Source: Cyclina sinensis (lineage: Eukaryota > Mollusca > Bivalvia > Venerida > Veneridae). Taken from it: 64,000 nt of DNA. Position numbers and translations under genes: made by a program. Position 1 is the stretch's first letter. Every line of letters begins with the position of its first letter. The notes beneath the pieces were generated by a model. The model was not told the DNA's origin. It did no database searches and saw nothing but the letters and a program-made list of their open reading frames with translations. The stretch spans positions 34,230,607 through 34,294,606 of the forward strand of contig JAAONU010000006.1 of assembly GCA_012932295.1 (NCBI GenBank), in the 5' to 3' direction. Positions 24,901-36,900 of the stretch are shown here, piece after piece.

Positions 24901-27900
24901 GCTCACCCTGAGCACTTTGTGCTCAGGTGAGCTAAAAAAGTAAGCAGAACTGTAAAAGACAACATAAGTTCCATTCACATACATTCTTCAAAGAAAGGAC
25001 AAGACATTTATATCACTTTTTTAGGTACATGTAAACCTTTCTTAATGTCATTCAACAACTGTGCATAAAGGCTACTGAGAGACTGGGGATTCGAGGCATC
25101 GCCAAAATTAAATGTTAACTAAGACTACAAATGTATTTGTTTTAGGTTAATTTATTTCTGTATTATTGCTATTTATGGAATTCAGTTCTGCTCTGAAAAT
25201 TTAAACTAGTCTAGTGCACAGTAAAATGTAAATAAACCTTGTACTTATATTTCCAAATCAAGACCCTATTCAAACAATAAACTGGCCACACTTTGCATCA
25301 TATAATAGAAAAAAAAAAGTTCACGACAACAAAATGAAATAAAAACAAAATTAACAGAAAAGATTTTTCTATAACTAAGTTACAGTTTTTCTAAATCTGA
25401 GCATCATTTTTTCTGTGATATACTTATTCTATCATGTTTATGCACCTTCATATACAAGAAGTTTTCATTAATTATTCATCTATTAATGCACTTGTCTTCC
25501 TATTGTATAATGTTCTTGTGATTTTGGATACTAGATTTCCAAGTTTCAACAATTTTAACTCCTAAAATTTCACTGCCTTGCTTTTCGATCTCCAAATGAA
25601 CTGATCCATGTTCTGCAAACCACAGTGGCAGGGTCATCACCAAGAGCAAAGAAGAGAACATCTGCTGGCAATACCATGACAATGTATCTTGCAGTAATAA
25701 CTCTGCCTTGCTGTCTTCCATACTGACCGCAACTACATGCAGTTCCTCAAATGCAAAGCCTGTTTCACAATTCTAAAAATTATGAAAAAAAAAACAACAT
25801 TTGGTGAACAGGCATAATTACACAATGTTAAGTCAAAATATCAAAAGATGTATTCACTGAAACTTTAATTGGAAATACATGGGCAATCAGTGATCACATG
25901 TGTCGCCTGATGATAGCCAAGTAAGCAGTTGCATTGAGAGGTGATTGGACAGATTGTTGGCTAAAACGAGATTTTTATTCAAGGGCCATAACTCAGCCAA
26001 AAATCATTTAACCGAAAAACCTGTTAAACAAGCCCAAGTACTTGAGGTACCGATCAATCCTGTAACATTGCATTCAAATTGCTTCAGTAGTATAAGAGAA
26101 GAAGTCCAGACAAAGTTTAAAAATAAAAATCATTAAAGGGCCATTACTCTGACAAAAAACATTGAATTGGAAAATGCCGATGATTTGCACAACTTAACTT
26201 GGTACTGATCATTCTAGTAAAGTTTGGATGAAATTGCACCAGTACTTTCTGAGGAGTAGTCTAGACAAGTTTGTGACAGATGGACGGACGGACAGACAGA
26301 CAATGGAGAAGTGATCCCTGCATGTAACGGCTACTTTGTAACATGTCGCAGCTACTGTGAAGCAGGCAACACAAAAATCATTAACGGGCCAAAACACCTT
26401 TTAATAATCAAGGGCCATAACTCAGCCAAAAAAAAAAATTAAACTTAAAAACCCATTAGATACGCGCAAGTACTTGAGGTACTGATCAGTCCTGTAACAT
26501 TTCATTCAAACTGCGTTAGTAGTATAAGAGAAGTTTAAAAAAATCATTAAAGGGCCAATCATTAAACTGGAAAATTCCGATGATATGCACAACTAGACTT
26601 GGTACTGATCATTCCTGTAAAGTTTGGATGAAATTGCACCTGTAGTTTCTGAGAAGTAATTTTTGTGACGGATGGACAGACTGACAACAGAGAAGTGATA
26701 CCTATATGTCGTGGCTACTTTGTAGCAGGCGACACAAAAAAATATATAGATCACTGTAATGACACATTAAGAAGGCATTGTAGTAAAATACAAGATAATT
26801 GTGGAATTAATTTAGATAGGTAATAATTATAAGTAAAAAATTCTGCATAGAATCGTATTCAAACTTCACAGAAATATTGTTCAAATATATTTTTATTGTA
26901 GTTATTATTTTTAGGTTTGTTTTGAATTTAATGCCCATATCACATTCAATAATTTATCAGAGCGGGCAGTTTATCTAACCATCCTTCTTTTATGGCCAGT
27001 CTCCATAAGAAACTGCCAACATTAAGGGCCATAAAGCAATAAATGTAACATAATAAGGTATCATACAATGAAACAGACCATAACATTTTGATACCACATC
27101 TGAAATTTATCAAACATACCTTAATTGATGTTTGTACAGTTGTGGACAAAGTCTCATTTTCTCACATCACCTTTGTTACTTCCACAAAATCCCAAGTGGC
27201 ATCACAACATGTTGCATCCCACTAGAGTGTGATCATTGCCTTCCGAGATCCATCTTAATGTGTAACTGTTTTATTGAAACATCTGTTCCTTTGACCTTAA
27301 ACATTCTCTGGTTGTCTTCCTGCAGGATGAAATAATCAGTAAAAATATCTGAACTACTCAATGGTTCAAACTTGTTCAAACATAATGACCTATATTAGGC
27401 AACCTACATGTACTACACATAACTTCCACTCAGGAAGTCTAATTTCATTAATTTTGAGTTTTATGTACATATTAAACAAATTTTCAGCCTCATCTAGCAC
27501 AGGCAGGTGGTTTATCTGTCAGCCTCATCTAGCACAGGCAGGTGGTTTATCTGTCAGCCTCATCTAGCACAGGCAGGTGGTTTATCTGTCAGACAATGGT
27601 CATTTCATAAATGTGCCAAACTCCACTCCTGATCTCTTTGAGAATCTCCAGCCTTTATTTAACATACATGTACAGCAGGGCTCAAACCAACTGCCCTTTT
27701 TATTAGTAAAAAAGGTTTACAAGTCAGTGACTCTAACCAACTGACCTGAAGTAAAACCAAGACAAAGGTTTAATGCAAAAGATAAAAAATATTACAATAA
27801 AACATCTCTAGCATTTTTTACAGAATGTTTGTTTTTTATTATGATATCTATCAATATAAGGTTGTATGATAACTATGGAATTAGAATAAAGACATGTTAA

Positions 27901-30900
27901 ACATGAGAAATCTTATAAATTTGTTTTGTTTAATCTTACACAACTCACCTCTATAATCATACCCTCCGTACACACAGACCCTTTATTTAACCATAGGTCA
28001 GTGAACTCTAACATGCAGAGTAAGAGCAAGGGAGGGGTACTTCCGTAGAGACATTATCACAGTTAACTCTGTGCTCCTCTGTCGTTATCATATTATTTGT
28101 GATAAACACGTTTGTTGCTTGTGTTGCAACAAGGTAGGCTGGTTTGTCATCCCTCTTCAAAATTACCTCCCCCAAAACAACAGTTTCCTCCTTTTGGCTG
28201 GTGGTTTACCTGTCAGACCATGATTATTTAAAAAGTCACATAACTGCATAGGCCTCCATCACATGACCGTGCAGTCTATCACTTCCATTAGGGCCCTTGT
28301 TGTGAGTGGTTTGTGCAAGTGCCATAACTTGTACTGGCATCCCATACGGTCCACTTCCATTGTTTACTATCTTTAGAATGATGCTCATCTGGAACAAGAG
28401 TAAAAATGATAAATAATAGTAATATTCTGTAATTTCATAGTCAATTTGTTCTTTATTAATCTTTGGAGTTCAAATGTTAGGAATATCAGGTTGTTTCAGC
28501 TGCACAGTAAGCACATACTTACTGTTACCATAATAAGGATTAACAAAAAAGCCAAATAATACATGGTAAAAGTGGAGTGAAACTGGTGATATGGTGACCA
28601 CCAACCATGTCACATACCATCACAAGTGTTTACAGTGCTTTATCTTAAAAAGTCAGCCTTGTCAAATCATTTCTCTGTTTAGTTCCTCAATTTCTTTGAC
28701 CCATTCTTGCAAAGAAAACAATAAGACATTTTGCCCCATTTCTCAATGTCACAAATTTTGAGATAACAATTGATCAACATAATTATACAAAAAACAGAAA
28801 ACACATGATAATTTCAAAGATGATTTCAATTTAAAAAGCAATAACTTATCCTATGCAGGAAAAAATGCTTCTTTTATGGTAATCAAAATAATAGTAATGA
28901 AGAATAATTACAATTTCCTTTATCTTTAATGCCTATGTAGCAGAGGTATAATACGGCACTTGTACTCCCTTGTCTATCAGCTAGCTTTTATGGCGACGTG
29001 GTAGAGTGTCCGCTTAGCAATCGAAGGTACCCGAGTTCAAACCCAGCTCGGGGCAGGTGGATTTTTTCCGGGTTACACCTATATTAAAATAAATGAGCAG
29101 ACAGAAAGGAAATGTAAACAAAAAATACTTAGAATCTAGTTTAATGTATTTAAGCTATCATTTTCATATATTTCGAGCATTAAATCTTCATCTTGCAAGT
29201 TGCTTATTTTTATTATTTGTGTTTCTCAGCATTGACTGATACACATGAAACAAAAGAATGACAATCTTCCTTAAATTGGGTTAAGACACAGTGTTTTGTA
29301 TGTTAATTTGTTATTTGTTTGCAGCTATGAAAACTAATTTTATGCAACTTCAGAGAAATAAGTAGTTAATAACTATGCTATCAGTCATATGGACAACTGG
29401 TACGATAAAAAACCCTAAATGCAGACAGAGTTCTTTGTAGTTTTTTTTGTTCAATGAACACATACTACTTTTGAGCACAGGGACATGGCTCACTGGTCAA
29501 TGTGCTGTTGTGTCACTGTGCTTTTGAGGGAAGCAAAATTAAAACTCACATGGCGCAACTGACTGAGTTGCAGTTCTCTTCATTCTTTTTCTAAATTAAG
29601 AAAATAAAGTTGTTCCCTCTTCTGTTTTTTATTTCAGAATATGCAACTTAACCAACGTAATTGGGCCCACAGTCACTTGAAGTTGGGAACTAGTTCCCAT
29701 CTCTGTCTCCTGCTGTCATTATTTCTCAAAAAAAAATGTGGCGACAAGTTAATTTTGAGTGTTCTTATTGAATTTCAAGCTTATTCTTTCACTTAGACAA
29801 ATATTGATGTGTAGAATACACTTGTAATTATCACTTAATTGATAGGCACAACCAACATTTTACAGACCTTTGTTATTATTGAAAAAACCAAGGAAAAACT
29901 ATTGACAGTTCTGATACTTTCACTTTAACCAGGCTACAATCGGGAATTCCATATTATCATTACGCAGAACTTCACTTCAACTCAATGAACAGTCTAGCGG
30001 ATAATTCAATGACTAGTTCAAACGTTTTTATGCAGAAAAGGCACAAACCTCATGAAATTTCTCCTCCTTTTCTTACAACATAACTTCCGGAATTCCCATT
30101 GTCTAAATTTCGGCGTTTCGATTGGCTGATCTATAAATACTTAATCATGAATGCAATACATGTATGTCAAAACAGTCATGTCGACAATATACATTCAGAA
30201 CCATGTTGATGGCTCGATATCTCCGTATCTTAAATTTGCAACTGCCAAGATCTTGTTTTTTCTCTGTCATAAAATGTAATTCGCCGAACGATTAAGTTTG
30301 AAGCCTACAAAGAAGGTTGACCTACTTTCTAACATCGATGCGTGACATTCAGAATAAGCGCTCAAAGACAAAATTGTTTTCATTTCCTTAAACATATCTG
30401 AAAATAATAATTTGTTTAAAATAATTTTAAAAAGACTACTTACAATGCTGTTTTATTTTATTAATTATATCCTCCATCACAATTCGGCTGCACGATCCAA
30501 AATGGCCGTAAGCTAAGAAATATAATCCGACATTGCGAAATCAATGCGCGTAATCACTTTGTTTCAGTAAAAAGTGTTCGGTTTTTGGTCTCATTTGAAA
30601 ATAAAAATGAACACATAATAAAGAACCTTTATCAAAGCTGAACAAAAAGTCCATCATTGATTAACAATTTTCAATTCATTTATGAAAAAATGATCGAACT
30701 ATTTCGAAGCGTAGGATTACTACTTCTCTGAAATCTAATGTGAAATGTCTCGATTTTCCTGAAAATTTGGCAAGCATAGTTATACCTTTGGAGGGCGAAA
30801 GTATTCGCCCCCCAAAAACTCACAGTAAAGAGTTCGCGGAAACACAGAAAACTTAGTTTAATTCTAGGGCAAGAAGATGTTTTCTTGTCTACAAATTGTC

Positions 30901-33900
30901 GGAGACACTGTAAAATATGGAATTCTCTACCAGCAGCAGACAACTTCCTCCTGAAAAAAAGGAGAATTTATTCTTGAATAACTTTCTGGAAAGATTTCGT
31001 AAGAGCCGTTTCTACCAAGTAAGTTTATCTATTTAAGAGCGACATAGTTGTCTGATTTACCATTGAGTTTTTGATTTTGTTTTTTTCTTTTTCGCTGTAT
31101 CTATTCGGGCAGTAATATTCTAATACACCTGAGAAACAGATTCATGGGCATGTCCATATGATAGAATTAGCACAGTAAATTGAATGAGCTGGTTGTGACT
31201 TTTGAGTTAATTTACTACCCTATTTTTTAAAACACTCGATTAATGGTATACAATCTGAGCAATCGGAACACCTCGAGCGACTTCAACAAGTCTTTTTACG
31301 GAGTTGTCGGAAAAGGTCGAGTTGTTACGATTGCAATCTGAGCTGAACTACGGAGATATGGAATATTTACTCTTTTCTCAACAGAGAACTAAAATATTTA
31401 CTTTTTTTTCTACGTTTGAAATACATTTTTATCGAGTATATCTTTGTGTTCATACAAACCTGTAGGTAATAACTCAAGCACAAGTTTGGGATATGCGATA
31501 TTACTACATCCGACAGGGTTGTCGCACACAGATTTACAGATATCTGGGTCAGTGCAGGCAACTTCGTCTACACAAGAAAAATATAAGGTAAAAATAGAAA
31601 CACGAAAATACCAGGCATATTAAGTTAATTTTACTGAATGAAACAGTCATCAGCGTCAGGGTTAGGGAATGATGGAGTGGGTACAGAACTTTTTGAATTT
31701 TTAGCAAGTTTTAGCATTTTAGGGATTTGTCTATTAAAGCCAGCAAAGGGGAGCGTGGGAGCTCAAGGGTCCTAGCTACACCAAAAGGTCGCTAGTAACA
31801 CGGACAGTTCATAAATGGTAACAGTTATTTAGAGTGTCTAGGTACCAATCTAAAATGACTTGCATGAGTAAACGTCAGTGTCTTCACCTACCTGGAAATA
31901 AAATTCTACTGATCATTCCAGGAAATATCAACAGAAATAGAGGAAGAATTTTCAGAAATCCCGCGAGGATAGAACCGCCTTTAGCATGGGACAGTGACTT
32001 TGCAGCCAGTGATCTTTGAACTATAACCTGAAATACATAAGTTCCATATTTTGTTTACTTAAAATCTTATCATGAATTATTCTTATCAAGCAGAAACAAG
32101 ACTTATTTAAATAAATAGAATCGATGGTTCTATGACCCAAAATATGTTAGGGCTTTCCTCTAACAACAACACTACTATGACTTTCAGTCACATACACATG
32201 CACAAATCTCTTTAGCATTAAATAAGCATTCTAACAGTCTTCCAAAGGGAAGTAAGTAACATACACATATCAAAGTAAATTTTCATTCTTTTTATGCAAA
32301 TTTTCGGACAACTGCCTTTTTGCAGGAACATCGTTAAAATTGTACTTCGACTAAGTCTCACTGGATTTTGTTATATGTTCTAATAGCACTCAAACAGAGT
32401 TTCTAAAATAAAAAAGGCTATGTAATTGGCGACAAGTCAGCAGGACACTCAGCTGTAAAACTGATGGATTTACGAAGTACTTGACAGGAACATCTTGTTT
32501 TTACGAAGAAACTGGAAACCTTATCCCAATTTAGCAAGAAAATCTGCATTAGCCTACCTGGTCACAGCACCAGTACCAAAGACAGCCAAGTGAGGACTGA
32601 AGTACTAGACCAGGCCACGGCTGGTCCCCGGTAACGGGATCTTGGAACACATGGAAGGCATCTGACCGAGGTAATCCGCATGTTGTGTTGTTGCTACGGA
32701 TACTGGGTACAGCGTCAAAGTAAAGACGCTCAAGGTTCTGATAACCACCAATTTTTACAAAACCTACAAAATGCTAGCTTGAATTATTATTCTATTGATT
32801 GTTTTAGAATACATTTTCATTGTTTGGTAACTAAAATATCAGATATTCTATCCCTTAAAGGGAAAATAAGTGTTTGTTTTTCTCTAAAGAATTTTGAAAA
32901 AGGAGTCTTACTTGTTACCATGACAACAGCGGAACCAACTACCATGACGGCTGTCTGAAATGTATCCGTGTACATCACTGCCTTCAAGCCACCTGTAATT
33001 TATTCACATCCGCGGTTTTAAATATTTTCTGACATGACTGAATGAGGTGTAGGGATCTTCCTATATTCGAACTGCATTTTGAGAAACAAAGTTAACAGGT
33101 GCTTTCAATGCTTTGATTTTTGTTTCAACGGAAAATAATAAAGGCTACAAATTTTCTTTTCTATATTCAATACTATGTTCTAAGATTGTTTAAGTTATTC
33201 TACCAAATTTTCTTACCTAGAACAGTGTACAGCCCCGTGACAAGAAGAAGAACAGCCAAAGAAACGTACATATCCCATTTCAGAGCTAACTGTATAAATA
33301 ACGCTCCAGAAAACATGGCCGCCTGAAAGTTAATTAAGATAATTTTTTCTACACCTAGAATTACATTTTCCTTCTCAACATAAGCTATTCTATAAGCAGA
33401 GGGAACTATGAGCAGTAATAAGTACTGAAGTATTGAGTAATGCATCTTTTTCGAACCTAAAGACCAGTCCATTCAAAGTCTTTACGAACTTACTCTGAAT
33501 GATTAAAAGAATGGAATAAATATGAACTTGATGAAGATTTAAAGTCAAATATAGAAAACAATATATATATATATTCTGTGGCTCTCAGAGATACATAAAT
33601 CGTCGAAGCCAGTTCATGATACTCACCGCTAACTTCGTAATTATGTACAACACAAGAGCAACACAACTCAGGTATATTCGTATTCTGTTACCGCCGTGAC
33701 GTTTTTCAATGTATTCTGGTAACGTGTAAACCTACAAAATATGAAACTCTGATACCGCCGTGACGTTTTTCTATGCATTTGGAAACGATTATAACTTCAA
33801 CACAAGATACTCTGTTACCGCGCTGTGACGTTTTTCTATGTATTCTGGTAAAGTGTTAACCTATATAAATATGATATTCTGATCACCGTGACGTTTTTCT

Positions 33901-36900
33901 ATGGATTATGGTAGGTATAAACCTAAATAACACGATATAATGTCACTAAAATGTCTCATACAAACAATACATAATTATCTCTGTTAAAATTATGACACTT
34001 CTTTATGTATTCTGTATAAACCTGTAATATATGATATTCTTATAGTCGTGACGCTTTTCTGTGTATTTTGGTAAAGTATAAAACTATTTACGCACGTAAC
34101 ATGGTAGTATGATACTACTAAGATGCTTTCATATGCATTTTGGTTATGTATAAATATGCATGCATGTTTCTGCTTATCACTAAAACACGAACTTCAGAGA
34201 ACTTCACATTCAGTCCACTACTCAAGCGTCGGAATATTTGCCCTATTGAAACTATTTCCCCACAATTTTACGGTATTATAGAAGCGGTAGCGTATAAATT
34301 TACTTACCCCCGCAGATATGTATACCGGTAGAAACAACCAGCCCAACATCAATATAAGTAATATTGGCTGAAATCATATGTATTACATTATTATAAATAT
34401 ACATGTTAAAAGTTAAAACATACAAAACTCTTGTTTTAAATGCTTAGAGAAATGATTGAAATGCGTGAAAACATTTGTTTCATATTACAGCCTGAATATT
34501 TAGAAATATTGAGCTTATCTTGGTAGAAACTGATTTGTGCCTTAATTCGTTTTTTTTGTGAAGATTGGAACATCTTATCTTTAAAAGATACCTACAAACC
34601 ACTCAAAGAGAATCAGCGCGATCCCTGCAGCAGCCCCGGCACCAGCTAGCCCAACAAAGTGCTCGCTACCAATATTGCTGGAGAACAAGGAAGCTCCGAC
34701 CTATAACAGACCATATGGCCATGGAAATATCATACATTTTACCAAACAAAAATGTACCGTTGGCAGTTCTGTTTATAATATTAAACAAGGAAAATGAGTA
34801 TAGGGTTTTTTTCCGGTCCTTTTACCCTAAAACATCTATAACAGCAAATAATCCCTCTAAATCTACTACAGTTAAGTTCAAAGTGCATTATGGACTCTTT
34901 CAATTTTACGTGCAATTATTTCTGTTTTATATCTGCTTTATTTATTCGAGAGCGAAAACTTGGGTTCAAACCTGCCAAACGGTTGATGCGGTGTAGTCAG
35001 TGGATTTATGTTAGCAATGACAAATGTAAGCTTCTCTCTTTCTGCGCAAGCTCAATCTGAAGTTACCTCTCTAATAAACTGCTAGATACAAAAGCATTTG
35101 ATTTAAGAATATTTGCATATTCATACAAAATAGCATCGGATTAAAAATAAAAAGTGAACCTACTGCAAACCAGGGCATTGTTCGTCCGGCCAGGAAGTAG
35201 CCTTGCACATTTCTCCGTTGTGGTCGGAACACAGTCTGAAAGTAACTCCGATTTCTGATGAAAGACGAATACTTCACCTGTTTAGTGTTACACGTGAAAA
35301 TATTCCACATGAGTAAAAATAAGCAATTTGTTCATTTTTACATTTGATGTTTGCAATCACATTAAATCTCGACGATAACATCCCCTTTAATCGCATTGTT
35401 TGTCCAAGTGTTATTTTCTTGTGTCTGTTATCACATTACGTTTAACATTAGAAGTACAGCACGCCTAGTGCTTACAGTTAAATCTGGTGATCGCAATTAT
35501 AGCAAAACTGATGGTTTACAATTACAGTCACAGTCACAACACATCTGGTGCTTGCAATTACACACGGTATTCTCAGTCACAGCACGAATGATGTTTGCAG
35601 TTACAATATACTCACGGTGTTCGCAATCACAGTACACCTAGTGCAGGCAGACACAACGCAGCTGGTGGTTGTCAAAACACCTGTTACTCATGGTCACAGT
35701 GTAAATAGTGCATGTCATTACACTTAATGCTACCGGTCGCAGCACAACCTGTGCATACAAGTACATTTGGTGCTTGTAGTCGCAGTACACCAGGTGCACG
35801 CACTCACAGAACACCAGGTGAGTTAAGTCACAGTAAAACTGATGCTCGAAATCACAGTTCACCTGATGTTTGCAATAAGACATGGTGCTCGTAGTCAAAG
35901 CACGCCTGGTGATTGCAAGAACAAATGGTGCTCGCAGTCAATTACATCTGGTGCTCGCAGTCACAGTATACCTAGTGATCGCAGTCAGAGAAAACCTGGT
36001 GCTTGCAATCATAATACACATTGCGCTCGCAATTACATACACCTGATGCTCGCAGTCACAGCACACGTTGTGCTCGCAATTATAATACATCTGATGCTGA
36101 TAGTCACTGTACACTTTGTGCTTGCAATAACATTACACATGATGCAAGCAGTCACAACACACATTGTTTTTGCAATTACAATACACTTGATGCTCGCAGT
36201 CATAGTACACATTGCGCTTAAAATAACATTACACATGATGCAGGCGGTCACAGTACACATTGCGCTCGAAATTACAAAAGAATTGATGCAGGCAGTCAAA
36301 GTACACATTGTACTTGCAATTACATACACCTGATGCATGCAGTCACAATAGACCTTCTCCTTGCAATAACAATAAACCTGCTACTCGAAATCACAGGTCA
36401 CATTGTGCTCGCAATTACAATACACCTGACGCAAGCAGTCATAGCACACAATTCGCTCTCGAAATTACATACACCTGATGCATGCAGTCACAATAATAGA
36501 CCTTTTCCTTGCAATTACAATAAACCTGCTGCTCGAAATCACAATTCACATTGTGCTCGCAGTTACAATACATCTGATGCAGGCAGTCACAGTACACATT
36601 GTGCCCGCAATTACTATACACCTGACGCAAGCAGTCACAGCACCCAATTCGCTCTCGCAATTACATACACCTGATGCATGCAGTCACAATAGACCTTTTC
36701 CTTGCAATTACAATAAACCTGCTGCTCGAAATCACAGTCCACATTGTGCTCGCAATTACATACACCTGATGCGGGCAGTCACAACAGCCCTTGTCCTTGC
36801 AATAACAATAAACCTGCTGCTCAAAATCACGGTTCACATTCTGCTCGTAATTACAATACACCAGATGCAATCAGTGACAGTACACATTGTGCTCGCAATA

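Larger units (their letters stand above)
25500..30477 (-). pseudogene. Possible nested minus-strand gene, reading frame broken, product unknown
   Basis: Inside SLC5 intron 10 several stretches look exonic on the minus strand. A 34-bp candidate first exon at 30477-30444 encodes [11 protein letters not shown] and has a GTAAGT donor. It is phase-compatible with 28388 onward (after a CAG acceptor), which gives [23 protein letters not shown] sequence before a stop. About 28205-27948 contains [19 protein letters not shown] in one frame and [18 protein letters not shown] in another before a GTGAGT donor. 27319-27120 is splice-bounded but has stops in all three frames. 25772-25500 is open after a TAG acceptor ([17 protein letters not shown] onward, 90 aa, ending TAG). 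The pieces do not join into one frame. I do not recognise the protein. A decayed gene, or sequence errors in a real one, both fit. Confidence 0.3.
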
